64,000 bases of DNA from Gordonia westfalica. GTDB lineage: Bacteria; Actinomycetota; Actinomycetes; Mycobacteriales; Mycobacteriaceae. The stretch lies in assembly GCF_900105725.1 (NCBI RefSeq), contig NZ_FNLM01000034.1, positions 3,782,001 to 3,846,000 of the forward strand, in the 5' to 3' direction. Numbering within the stretch: the stretch's first letter is position 1; each line of letters opens with the position of its first letter. The notes under the pieces are model-generated. The model saw nothing but the letters and a program-made list of their open reading frames with translations, made no database searches and was not told where the DNA came from. This document shows positions 51,386 through 64,000 of the stretch, piece after piece. Both the position numbers and the translations under genes were made by a program.

Positions 51386-51949
51386 CTATGAATCGGCAGG
51401 CGACAACAGCCCCGCGACGACGTCGTAGGCATGCCGGGCGGTCAGCGCGCCGCCGGAATCGGCAATGGCCGCCTGCATCCCGACGACGCCCCAGGACAGG
51501 AACGCGATGGTCGCGGCAAAATCCTGTTCGGCTACCTCGAGTCGTCCGGCCATCTGATCGGTCAGCAGTCGCTCGACGACGTCCCGCGTGGACCGCAGCA
51601 CCACCCCGCCCGCCGACCGGCCGACGAGGACCCGATAGACGTCGGGGTACTGCTGCGCTAGTACGAGAAGTCGGTAGACCGGCGCCAGCCGATCGCTGTC
51701 CGGCGGCGTCGCCGCGTCCGGGGGCAACGGAACCGCGAAGAGGTCCCGGAGGTATTCGACGCTGCTCGCCAGGAGCAGATCGTCCTTGTCACGGAAGTGC
51801 GCGTAGAAGGTGGACCGTCCGGTGTCGGCCCGATCGAGGATGTCGCGCACGCTGATCCGGTCGTAGTCGCGCTCGACCATCAGCTCGATGAGCGCTCGAT
51901 GCAGGTTCGCCCTGGTCCGCCGGACCCGGCGATCCGCATGCTCGACCAT
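51386..51949 (-). CDS. TetR-family transcriptional regulator
   Basis: A 187-residue regulator from ATG 51949 (GGGAGGAGG site). The N-terminal HTH is RTRANLHRALIELMVERDYD, then SVRDILDRADTGRSTFYAHF, then RDKDDLLLASSVEYL. The C-terminal ligand domain is shorter than average and helical (YRLLVLAQQYPDVYRVLVG, FLSWGVVGMQAAIADSGG). It is divergent from a methyltransferase gene; the palindrome between them is a likely operator. The effector is unknown. Confidence 0.9.
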   Translation of the reverse strand: MVEHADRRVRRTRANLHRALIELMVERDYDRISVRDILDRADTGRSTFYAHFRDKDDLLLASSVEYLRDLFAVPLPPDAATPPDSDRLAPVYRLLVLAQQYPDVYRVLVGRSAGGVVLRSTRDVVERLLTDQMAGRLEVAEQDFAATIAFLSWGVVGMQAAIADSGGALTARHAYDVVAGLLSPADS

Positions 51950-52001
51950 CGTCGCCTCCTCCCGATCAGCCGGCCTGTTCCCGGACAATGTGCCGACAGT
52001 T

Positions 52002-52015
52002 GTCCGTAATCGGAC
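52002..52015. promoter_or_regulatory. Candidate TetR operator
   Basis: GTCCGTAATCGGAC is a perfect inverted repeat between the divergent TetR (start 51949) and methyltransferase (start 52071) genes. It extends imperfectly to TTGTCCG...CGGACGAA. An overlapping pair, GGACAA...TTGTCC, spans 51982-52005. The placement suits control of both genes by the TetR protein. Confidence 0.6.
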
Positions 52016-52070
52016 GAAACCGTCGGAACTGCGCCTGGTCACCCCCAGTGTGGACCCAGATCATGACCAC

Positions 52071-52769
52071 ATGTCCCGAAACAAACAACCGTCCGAAGTC
52101 CATCCCTCCGACGAGGTCGGCATCGTCCTCGACAATCCGCGCTCCTACCGGCGGCTGCGAGCGGCGCTGCTCCTACGACGCAGCCGACCGCTCTACCGCG
52201 AGCTGGCCACGCTGACGCGAGCGCGCCGTGGCGACGACGCCGCCGACATCGGGTGCGGGCCGGGAGACCTGGTCGCCGCGCTCGCCGACCGCGTCGGACC
52301 CGACGGCAGCGTCGTCGGCATCGACCCGTCCCCCGAGATGATCGACCACGCCACCGCACACGCCCTGCCCAACAGTCGCTTCGAACGGGCAGCGGCACAG
52401 GACCTTCCCCTGAGCGACGAGTCCGTCGACGTCGTGACCTCGACCTTCGTCATGCATCACATCCCGCAGGCCGACCGTGACGCCGCGTTGGCCGGCATGT
52501 TCCGGGTGCTGCGACCGGGTGGCACCGTGCTGCTCGCCGACGCCCACCCGAGCGGCCCGATCCTGCCGATCCTGATTCGGGCGATGTCGCGGTCGGCCGC
52601 TCGGCACACCTCGGACGGGGTCGCCGGCCACGCCGACCCGATCGACGCCATCGACATCAGGCGCTACATCCCGGACCTGACCCGCCAGGGCTTCACGTCG
52701 GTGGAGTTCCGCACCGTCGGGTCGTCGACCGGAGCCCTCGTCGGCCGTAAGCCCGGTCGCGCCGGATGA
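52071..52769 (+). CDS. Class I SAM-dependent methyltransferase
   Basis: A 232-residue methyltransferase. Motif I is ADIGCGPGDLVAAL (about 58-71), motif II is VVGIDPSPEMID, motif III is RAAAQDLPLSDESVDVVTSTFVMHHIP, and motif V lies around MFRVLRPGGTVLLADAHP. This is the UbiE/small-molecule type. Start ATG 52071 has only a weak ribosome site, and GTG codons just upstream are possible. It is divergent from and probably controlled by the TetR regulator. Substrate unknown. Confidence 0.87.
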   Translation: MSRNKQPSEVHPSDEVGIVLDNPRSYRRLRAALLLRRSRPLYRELATLTRARRGDDAADIGCGPGDLVAALADRVGPDGSVVGIDPSPEMIDHATAHALPNSRFERAAAQDLPLSDESVDVVTSTFVMHHIPQADRDAALAGMFRVLRPGGTVLLADAHPSGPILPILIRAMSRSAARHTSDGVAGHADPIDAIDIRRYIPDLTRQGFTSVEFRTVGSSTGALVGRKPGRAG

Positions 52770-52770
52770 C

Positions 52771-53658
52771 TCAGGCCAGGCCGGCGAGATAGCGGTTGGC
52801 CCAGGTGACGGCGCTGACGCCGGGCTTGACCTGGAAATCGCCGTAGGTGCCGTGCGATCCGGACTGCAGGAACTTGTTGAACGAGATGATCTGCTCGCGG
52901 GCCCGCTTGTTGCCGAGTTCCTGCACGATCGCGCCGGGACCGCCGAGCGTGAGCAGCTCACGCACGATCACGGCAGCCTCGGCCTGGTACTGGAGGATCT
53001 GACTGGGCGTCGGATCGCTGGTCTCGGCGAGGTAGCCGGCGATGCGGGTGATGTAGAAGTCCCGGGGCGTGTTGCAGTACATGTCCGACGGCTCGCAGAG
53101 CGTGAAGGCCCGGGGCAGCACCCAGCCCATACCGTCGAGGCGGGGTCCGCCGCTGCCCTCACCGCGCAGGGGCGGACCGACGACGTTGTCCTTGTGGGAG
53201 CGTCGCGGATCGGAGATCAGCACGACGCCCGCGACCTGGCCGGGCCGGATCGCCGCGCGACCGGTCCCGATCTCCGACGCGAGGTCGCCCGCCGCGTCGG
53301 CGCCCTGGCTGTAACCCACCAGTGCGATCCGCGTGCCGGGGCAACGCTGCAGCATCTGCAGTGCCAGGCCACGGGTGTTGGCCACGGCCTGTGCCTTCGA
53401 CTTCCCGTAGATCGCCTTCTCCCACGGGAACGCGGTCGCGTCGTAGCCGACGTACTGGACCTTCGTCTCCGGTCCCAGCCCGGAGGTGACGCTGCTCAGG
53501 ATGCCGGGACTCACACCGTTGGCCCAGGTTCCGGGGACGGCGAGGACGTAGACCTTCGGGCAACCGGCCGGCGCCGCGTCCGCGCGCGGCGTCGTGAGCC
53601 CGAACCCTCCCAAGACCGCACACAACAGAGTGCACATGATGGCGAGGATTCGACGCAT
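52771..53658 (-). CDS. Secreted cutinase-family esterase/lipase
   Basis: A 295-residue protein with a Sec signal peptide (MRRILAIMCTLLCAVLGGFG, cleavage near ADA-AP at about 28). The Cys-containing start CPKVYVLAVPGTWANG follows. The nucleophile elbow is ALVGYSQGADAAG (Ser117), with Asp/His expected near CNTPRDFYIT and SHGTYGDF. Mycobacterial relatives (Culp proteins) hydrolyse lipids and polyesters at the cell surface. AAGGGG precedes ATG 53658. Its stop is 1 nt from the convergent methyltransferase stop. Downstream of gltD, but separated by a strong terminator. Confidence 0.9.
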   Translation of the reverse strand: MRRILAIMCTLLCAVLGGFGLTTPRADAAPAGCPKVYVLAVPGTWANGVSPGILSSVTSGLGPETKVQYVGYDATAFPWEKAIYGKSKAQAVANTRGLALQMLQRCPGTRIALVGYSQGADAAGDLASEIGTGRAAIRPGQVAGVVLISDPRRSHKDNVVGPPLRGEGSGGPRLDGMGWVLPRAFTLCEPSDMYCNTPRDFYITRIAGYLAETSDPTPSQILQYQAEAAVIVRELLTLGGPGAIVQELGNKRAREQIISFNKFLQSGSHGTYGDFQVKPGVSAVTWANRYLAGLA

Positions 53659-53734
53659 GGGCTGCCCCTTCGGTAGGTGGATCGCGATAGGCCGAGTGTA
53701 TGGCGGCTTCACCCGGATGTGTAGCCGAAAAAGA

Positions 53735-53766
53735 ACTCCCGCCCACCTGTTCCGGTGGGCGGGAGT
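53735..53766 (-). terminator. Canonical intrinsic terminator after gltBD
   Basis: A perfect 13-bp stem (53735-53747 with 53754-53766, loop TGTTCC) is followed on the minus strand by the T-rich tract TTCTTTTT. It lies 24 nt past the gltD stop. Confidence 0.95.
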
Positions 53767-53789
53767 CCTCGATTCTGGTGACCCGAGGG

Positions 53790-55236
53790 TCAGCGCTGGG
53801 CGACCTGGGTCGGCACGATCGGAGCCGGCAGATCCGACGCCCCGGTGAGGAACTTGTCGGCGGCCGCAGCGGCCGAACGACCCTCGGCGATCGCCCACAC
53901 GATCAGCGACTGACCGCGGCCGGCGTCGCCGGCGACGAACACGCCCGGCTGGCCGATGGCAGCGAAGTCGTTGTCGCGCTTGACGTTCCCGCGGGGGTCG
54001 TACTCGACGCCCATCTTGTCGAGCAGGTCCTCGCGCTCCGGTCCGACGAAGCCCATGGCCAGCAGGACCAGATCGGCCTCGAGCTCGAAGTCCGTGCCCT
54101 CGACCTTCTCGAAGCGTCCGTCACGCATGACGACCTCGTGCGCCTTCAGACCGGTGACCTTGCCGTTCTCGCCGATGAACTGCTCGGTGTTGACCGAGAA
54201 GACCCGCTCGCCGCCCTCTTCGTGGGCCGACGAGACGCGGTACATCAGCGGGTAGGTCGGCCACGGGGTCGACTCGGCGCGCTCGATCGGCGGCTTGGGC
54301 ATGATCTCGAACTGGTGGACGATCTCGGCGCCCTGGCGCAGCGAGGTGCCCAGGCAGTCGGCGCCGGTGTCGCCGCCGCCGATGATGATGACCTTCTTGC
54401 CCTTCGCCGAGATCTGCCCTTCGACGGTGTCGCCGAGCTGGATCCGGTTGGCCTGCGGCAAGAACTCCATCGCCTGGTGGATGCCGTCGAGCTCGCGGCC
54501 CGGGATCGGCAGGTCACGGCCGATGGTCGAACCGTTGGCGAGGATGACCGCGTCGAAGTCGGCACGGAGCTGCTCGACGGTGATGTCGACGCCTACGTTG
54601 ACGCCGGTGCGGAAGACGGTGCCCTCGGCCTCCATCTGCGCCAGGCGGCGGTCGATGTGGCGCTTCTCCATCTTGAACTCGGGGATGCCGTAGCGCAGCA
54701 GACCGCCGATGCGATCGGCCCGCTCGAACAGCGTCACGTCGTGACCGGCACGCGTGAGCTGCTGTGCGGCAGCGAGTCCGGCGGGACCCGAACCGACGAC
54801 GGCCACCGACTTGCCGGTCTTCTCCGAGGGCAGAACCGGGGTGACCCAGCCGTTGTCGAAGGCGTTGTCGATGATCTCGACCTCGACCTGCTTGATGGTC
54901 ACCGGCGGCTGGTTGATCCCGAGCACGCACGACGCCTCGCACGGCGCCGGGCACAGGCGACCCGTGAACTCCGGGAAGTTGTTGGTCGCGTGCAGCCGCT
55001 CGATCCCGTCGCGCCACTGGTCCTTGTAGACCAGGTCGTTCCACTCGGGGATCAGGTTCCCCAGCGGGCAGCCGTTGTGGCAGAACGGGATACCGCAGTC
55101 CATGCAGCGGCTGGCCTGCGTCTTCAGGTGCCCCTTGTCGAAGTCGGTGTAGACCTCTTTCCAGTCCAGCAGTCGCAGTTCGACCGGACGACGGTCGGGC
55201 AGCTCCCGCTCGGGGTGCTTGAGGAATCCTCTGGGA

Positions 55237-55244
<8 letters not shown>
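53790..55244 (-). CDS. gltD: Glutamate synthase small subunit
   Basis: A 484-residue beta subunit that passes electrons from NADPH to the large subunit. Cys ligands for 4Fe-4S clusters are in [17 protein letters not shown] and [12 protein letters not shown]. The FAD motif is [15 protein letters not shown] and the NADPH motif is [31 protein letters not shown] is the late FAD contact. It overlaps the gltB stop by 8 nt, so the two subunits are made together. It ends in a canonical terminator. Confidence 0.97.
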
Positions 55245-59820
<4,576 letters not shown>

Positions 59821-60405
59821 ATTCGCCTCACTTTGCGTGCGGAGGGTGCACGCACTAACCGTCGTCAATGTTTTGGGGGCCACCCCGCCTGTATCACCGG
59901 CTCCGTTGCCGGCCTTGCTTTCCGGACCTCAATGTCCCGTCGCCCTGCGGACCTCGCTGTCCCCACAGCGTCGTCGTCATCCACCCCCAAGGGGCTGACC
60001 TGGGGCAGAGCCGACAATCACAAAGGCGGTGGCCCCGTCAGCGCCGTTGCTGACGGAATTTCGGGCCGCATCGTCGGGGCCCGAACACCCTGCTCATCTC
60101 GGCTTTGCGCGCAGCACTACAGAGGGCGCCCGCGGGCTGCCGTATGAGCATTGTGGGTCATTTTTCCACGTGGGGTGCCCACTATCGAAATCCGGCTACC
60201 ACAACGGCCTCGATACTGCACGTCAGGGAGAAATCGGGCGTGTACGGACATCACCGCGAGAACCCGTCGAAGTGAGCTGACGGCCTTCTGTACGTAACGA
60301 GATGGATCCGACGAGAGCGCCACTCGATCGCGGCGCGGTCGCGGTCGGGTTTCGGGCGGCACGATCGGCGCGCATCGGACATCGGAGACCGCTAGCGTCT
60401 GGGTG
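59821..60405. promoter_or_regulatory. 585-bp gene-free region between gltB and the hydrolase gene
   Basis: No credible gene is visible. Next to gltB, TGCGTGC / GCACGCA (59834-59840 and 59848-59854) forms a 7-bp inverted repeat 14 nt from the start codon, inside the probable gltB leader. CCGTCAGC / GCTGACGG (60035-60042 and 60049-60056) is an 8-bp hairpin with a 6-nt loop mid-region. At the right end TAGCGT (60393-60398) is the -10 of the rightward hydrolase gene. I could not assign a convincing gltB promoter or a known riboswitch. Confidence 0.45.
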
Positions 60406-61463
60406 ATGAGCGTCACCATGCCCGCGGGCGGTGTCCCCGGCGGACCCGCGGAAGACCACCCTTTCGGACGTCTGGGTGTCGATCCCCACGGCTCGCGGCG
60501 GTCACGGGCCGTCAACGCCTATCTCGCGCGCGTCACCTGGCCGATGATGCTGGCCGCGCGCCGGAGCCACCCCAGGGTGACCGCGCAGATGATCCAGCGG
60601 ACCCGCCCGGGACTGAACCGCACCATCGAACGGCTCAATCCACCACCGTCGGGACGCAGGTCGGGCTGGTGAGGGAGACCTTCCGCGGGGGCCAGATCCG
60701 TGGTGAATGGGTGACGGGCCGGCGAGCCGCGGACCCCCGGCCCGGCACCCGGATCATCTACTACCTGCACGGCAGCGGCTACGTGGTGTGTTCGCCCCGT
60801 ACGCATCGCGGGCTCGTCGGGCGGCTGGGCAATCTGACGGAGCTGTCGGCGTTCAGCCTCGACTACCGGCTCGGTCCCGAACATCCCTGGCCGTGCGCGG
60901 GAAACGACGCCATCCGCGGATACCGGTGGCTGCTCTCTCAGGGCTATCGGGCCGAGGACATCGTGATCGCCGGTGATTCGGCCGGCGGGCACCTCGCGCT
61001 CGACATCCTCGCGGTCAACCACGCGACCCGCACGCCGCAACCGGGTTCGATGGTGCTGTTCTCCCCGCTCTACGACCCGACTTTCGATCTCGCCGTGGAC
61101 AATCAGCGCAGCGGTGTCCACGATCCGATCATCAACGCGATCACCGCCCGCAAGATCCTCCGTCTGTACACGCGCACCGCCGATCCCGACCATCCGCGGA
61201 TGCGCATCCGCCTCACCCCGGAGATGACCCTCCCGAAGACCCTCATCCAGTACGGATCGCTGGAGGTCATGGGCGCCGACGCCCGGGCCACCCACGACGA
61301 GATCGTCGGCGCCGGAGGCGTTTCGGTGATCCAGGCGTGGCCGGACCAGGGGCACGTGTTCCAGCTGATGCCGCGGTTGTCCTCGGAGGCCCGGCAGGCG
61401 GTGGAGACCGCGGCCCGGTTCATCACCGTCACGGCGCCCATCCGGACCGAGTCGGCGAGCTGA
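60406..61463 (+). pseudogene. Alpha/beta hydrolase-3 (HSL/Lip-type esterase), frameshifted
   Basis: ATG 60406 lies 7 nt after TAGCGT (leaderless type). The first 85 residues (GRLGVDPHGSRRSRAVNAYL, RVTAQMIQRTRPGLNRTIER) are the N-terminal cap of mycobacterial Lip-type esterases and end prematurely at about 60672. The next frame continues with VRETFRGGQIRGEW, YYLHGSGYVVCSPRTHRG (oxyanion HG motif), GDSAGGHLALD (nucleophile), FSPLYDPTFD and a late DQGHVF His. One G missing in the run at 60651-60653 (PPSG-TQVGLVRET) explains it; repaired length is about 352 residues. It is followed closely by a two-component system. Confidence 0.85.
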
Positions 61464-61465
61464 GT

Positions 61466-62104
61466 GTGGACGAACTCGTCACCGCGGTCGTCGTCGACGA
61501 TCACCCGTTCTTCCGGGACGGGGTGTCGCGGGGTCTGACGAAGAGTGGCCGGGTGCGGGTGGTCGGCGAGGCCGCGGACGGCGCCGCCGGCCTCGAACTC
61601 ATCCGACGGGAGAATCCGGACGTCGCCGTCGTCGACCATCAGATGCCCGGGATGACGGGTGTGGAGCTGGCACATGCGGTCACCCGTGACAAGCTGCCGA
61701 CGCGCGTGCTCCTGCTGTCCGCGGTCACCGACGGGCCGATCGTGTTCCGGGCGTTGCAGGAAGGCGCCGCCGGTTATCTGTCGAAGGACGCCGACCGCGA
61801 CGAGATCGTAGGCGCGGTGACCCGGATCGCCCGAGGAGACACGGTGGTGCCCCCGGCGCTCGCGTCCGGTCTCGCCGGTGAGATCCGCGCCCAGACTCAG
61901 CGCGACGCGCCGGCCCTCAGCGAGCGCGAGCGCCAGATACTCGCCGGGTTCGCTCGGGGACAATCGATTCCGCAGGTCGCCGCCGAGCTGTACATCGGCG
62001 CCTCGACCGTCAAGACCCACACCCAGCGTCTGTACGAGAAGCTCGGGGTCTCGGACCGCGCAGCCGCGGTGGCCGAGGCGATGCGTCGTGGCCTTCTCGA
62101 GTAG
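61466..62104 (+). CDS. NarL/FixJ-type response regulator
   Basis: A 212-residue regulator. The receiver has acidic VVVDDHPFFRDG, phospho-acceptor Asp in DVAVVDHQMPGMTG, and Thr/Lys-type switch positions in LLLSAVTD and GYLSKDADRDE. The C-terminal LuxR HTH is ALSERERQILAGFARGQSIP, QVAAELYIGASTVKTHTQRL. GTG 61466 lies 2 nt after the hydrolase stop, indicating one operon with the esterase and the kinase downstream. Confidence 0.9.
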   Translation: MDELVTAVVVDDHPFFRDGVSRGLTKSGRVRVVGEAADGAAGLELIRRENPDVAVVDHQMPGMTGVELAHAVTRDKLPTRVLLLSAVTDGPIVFRALQEGAAGYLSKDADRDEIVGAVTRIARGDTVVPPALASGLAGEIRAQTQRDAPALSERERQILAGFARGQSIPQVAAELYIGASTVKTHTQRLYEKLGVSDRAAAVAEAMRRGLLE

Positions 62105-62111
62105 CCGGCGT

Positions 62112-63404
62112 GTGATACGCAACTCCGACGTCGAGATCGCCGGGCTGACCGTCTATCTCGGGTTCGGCGAGTTCGCCGACGAACCGCGGATCCATCGCAT
62201 CCTCGTCGACCACGTGCTCCGCGGCATCCGCATCCAGGTTCTCCTGCGACTGTTCTTGGCGCTCTTCGTGCTCCTGACGGTCTGCCTCGATCCGCCCGAC
62301 CATGCGACGGCGTTCAGCGTCGTCACCGCCGTTCTGTACGCGGCGTGGTGTATCGCCGGGGCCGTCGTGGTGCGGCGCCACGAGGCGTGGATGGTCCGCT
62401 ACTCCTGGATCGCGTTGCCGATCGACCTACTGCTACTGACGATCCTGGCTGTCGTCGCGGGTATGTCCAACGAGGTCAGCTGGACCACCGACGCCCTGCT
62501 CACCGGATTCGCCCTGGTACCGATGATCGCGGCCATCTCGCTGCAGCCGCGCCTGTGCGCGATCGTCGTGATCGCGACCGTGGTGGTCTATGCCGTCTCC
62601 AACATCCTCGCCCGGCAGTCGAACGGCGAACCGTGGTCGATCATCGTGTTGCGCGTGCTCGTCGTGTCTGCCCTGGCCGTCGGTGCGATCCTGTTGTCGC
62701 AGTTGCAGCGTTCCCGCGTGACGACCATCGGATCGCTTGCCGCCGAACGTGCCCGGCTGCTCGACGCCACGATGGAGATCGAGGAACGCGAACGACGAGA
62801 CCTCGCCGACAATCTGCACGACGGCGCTCTGCAGTATCTGCTCGCGGCTCGGCAAGAGCTTGCGACACTGCGTGATTCGGCCGATCCGGTGACACTGAAC
62901 CGCGTCGACGGCGCCCTGCGCGATTCGGCACAGCTGCTCCGCTCGACGCTGAGCGAACTGCATCCGGTGGTCCTCGAACAAGCCGGGCTGGCCGTCGCCC
63001 TCACCGATCTCGCATCCTCGTACGGCAGCCGCGCAGGCGCTCCGGCGATCTCCGTGGACACCGCCGCCTGGCCGTCGGAGCTGCGCACCTCCGCCGACTC
63101 CCTGCTGTTCGCCGCGGCCCGGGAACTCCTCACCAACGTGCTCAAACACGCGGAAGCCGACACCGCGGAGGTCACCGCCGAGTTCGACGACGGGGTCGCG
63201 CGGCTGGTCGTCGTCGACGACGGCGTCGGACTGCCGGAGGACGTCGGGGTCGAGGAGCTGATGCGTCGACGACAGGCGGCCGGCCACATCGGGCTGGCGT
63301 CGCGGCGGGTCCGCATCGAGGGTGTCGGGGGCACGTTCTCGCTGGCCACGAGGCCCAGCGGCGGGACGGTTGCCGTCGTCGAGGTACCGGCGCGCGAGGT
63401 CTGA
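62112..63404 (+). CDS. NarL-partner sensor histidine kinase
   Basis: A 430-residue membrane kinase starting at GTG 62112, 7 nt after the response regulator stop. Residues 1-215 hold about five membrane helices with little extracellular domain, suggesting it senses the membrane or an intramembrane signal. The HisKA_3 segment is EERERRDLADNLHDGALQYLLAARQEL (His near 237). The ATPase has RELLTNVLKHAEADT (N box), VVDDGVGLPEDVG (G1) and HIGLASRRVRIEGVGGTFSL (G2). It phosphorylates the adjacent regulator; the likely first target is its own operon with the esterase. Confidence 0.9.
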   Translation: MIRNSDVEIAGLTVYLGFGEFADEPRIHRILVDHVLRGIRIQVLLRLFLALFVLLTVCLDPPDHATAFSVVTAVLYAAWCIAGAVVVRRHEAWMVRYSWIALPIDLLLLTILAVVAGMSNEVSWTTDALLTGFALVPMIAAISLQPRLCAIVVIATVVVYAVSNILARQSNGEPWSIIVLRVLVVSALAVGAILLSQLQRSRVTTIGSLAAERARLLDATMEIEERERRDLADNLHDGALQYLLAARQELATLRDSADPVTLNRVDGALRDSAQLLRSTLSELHPVVLEQAGLAVALTDLASSYGSRAGAPAISVDTAAWPSELRTSADSLLFAAARELLTNVLKHAEADTAEVTAEFDDGVARLVVVDDGVGLPEDVGVEELMRRRQAAGHIGLASRRVRIEGVGGTFSLATRPSGGTVAVVEVPAREV

Positions 63405-63560
63405 GGGTCCCGTGTCCACCGATCGGGGGATGGGAGATTCCACCGGTCCATCACCCGGTCGGCGGAATCCCGGCGCGGCCTTTTCCGAGGAAAGTCATTG
63501 GTGTCACCGGGACAACCCGGAACAACCACACAGAACCTCACCAGAGACTCGGAGAAGACC

Positions 63561-64000
63561 ATGAAGATCGCGTCCCGCATCGCAGCCGGCACCCTCGGAC
63601 TCGCCGCAGCCACCGGAATCGCACTCGGCGCCGCCGGAGCAGCACACGCCGGCACCATGCCGATCACCCGCCCGGGCGAGCCGACGGTCGCGATGACGAT
63701 CACCAACCACACCAACAAGCCCGAGTACCTGATCGGCAGCAACGCCGACGGCGGTCAGTGGGTCAACGCACCGCAGAAGGTCCTCTACCCCGGTGCCAGC
63801 GAAACCATCACGGCCGTCGCACCTTTCAACAACCACCTCGACGTCAATGCCATGTACCGCATCGGAGCGTTCGGCCCCACCGCCAATTACCAGCTCACCA
63901 ACCACAAGTTCAACGTCAACACCGGAATGAGCGGGATCTGGGGACCGCAGTCCCAGCAGTACTGGATGAACAGCCACATCGACACCGGCTTCCCGCAGGC
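63561..64000 (+). CDS. Partial gene, secreted protein of unknown function
   Basis: ATG 63561 follows a GGAGAAG site; the frame is open to the window end (about 146 codons), so the C-terminus is missing. A signal peptide is clear: MKIASRIAAGTLGLAAATGI core and AHA-GT cleavage near residue 31. The mature part alternates hydrophobic and polar residues: VAMTITNHTNKPEYLIGSNA, GGQWVNAPQKVLYPGASETI, MYRIGAFGPTANYQLTNHKF. It resembles the beta-sandwich of aegerolysin/ET79-type small secreted proteins, but the resemblance is weak. It follows the histidine kinase gene by 157 bp. Confidence 0.75.
   Translation, partial: MKIASRIAAGTLGLAAATGIALGAAGAAHAGTMPITRPGEPTVAMTITNHTNKPEYLIGSNADGGQWVNAPQKVLYPGASETITAVAPFNNHLDVNAMYRIGAFGPTANYQLTNHKFNVNTGMSGIWGPQSQQYWMNSHIDTGFPQ

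Overview
The window is high-GC chromosomal DNA of a mycolic-acid actinobacterium (order Mycobacteriales). A Gordonia-like genus fits best, but that is an inference from gene content and style. Much of it matches the Mycobacterium tuberculosis stretch Rv3834c-Rv3859c: serS, a septum-formation family membrane protein, a short zincin, a phosphoglycerate-mutase-like phosphatase, pheA, a DUF2470 gene, the ferritin bfrB, glpQ1, a DUF4328 protein, sodA, rraA and gltBD. I see no CRISPR array, insertion sequence, rRNA or tRNA gene.

Layout. 1-3.2 kb: a truncated ribbon-helix-helix-like gene behind three tandem octamers, then two frameshifted genes (aldo/keto reductase, DUF222/HNH). 3.3-8.2 kb: a leftward operon serS - EamA-like permease - LAL/LuxR regulator. 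8.4-12.97 kb: a secreted protein, an ankyrin protein, septum-formation protein, zincin, a C-terminally truncated hemerythrin, the phosphatase and pheA. 13.0-16.9 kb: an iron region with IdeR-type boxes before the DUF2470 gene and bfrB, with CPBP and LCP genes between. 16.9-21.4 kb: a leftward run sppA, rhodanese, DUF4328, glpQ1, DUF5926, with a DnaA-box cluster at 20.2-20.5 kb. 21.5-25.4 kb: VOC protein, REP-like repeat, winged-helix protein, msrA, a small membrane ORF, sodA. 25.4-29.9 kb: an ECF transporter (EcfT plus a fused S-A-A' polypeptide), an orphan gene and a GDT1 cation exporter with a metal-box-like operator. 30-34.5 kb: a broken SDR, the three-gene XRE / ImmA-IrrE peptidase / MAB_1171c membrane protein cassette, and a divergent His-rich surface protein. 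34.5-37.8 kb: TM0106-type RecB-like nuclease and two Lys-rich proteins. 37.8-40.4 kb: a DesA3-type desaturase and its reductase. 40.5-49.9 kb: hydrolases, cyclase, PQQ-type sugar dehydrogenase, succinate-semialdehyde dehydrogenase, rraA, lysX. 50-53.7 kb: S4 protein, small ORF, SRPBCC, TetR/methyltransferase pair, cutinase. 53.8-59.8 kb: gltBD. 60.4-64 kb: a frameshifted lipase-like hydrolase, a NarL-type two-component system and a truncated secreted-protein gene.

Cross-cutting points. At least eight start codons lie exactly 7 nt after a TANNNT -10 hexamer, so leaderless transcripts look common. Four otherwise normal genes carry one missing base each, mostly in G/C runs. This may be genuine decay, but homopolymer under-calling must be excluded first. 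The best candidate for a little-described system is the XRE/ImmA-IrrE/MAB_1171c cassette with its palindrome-rich intergenic region and divergent His-rich surface protein.
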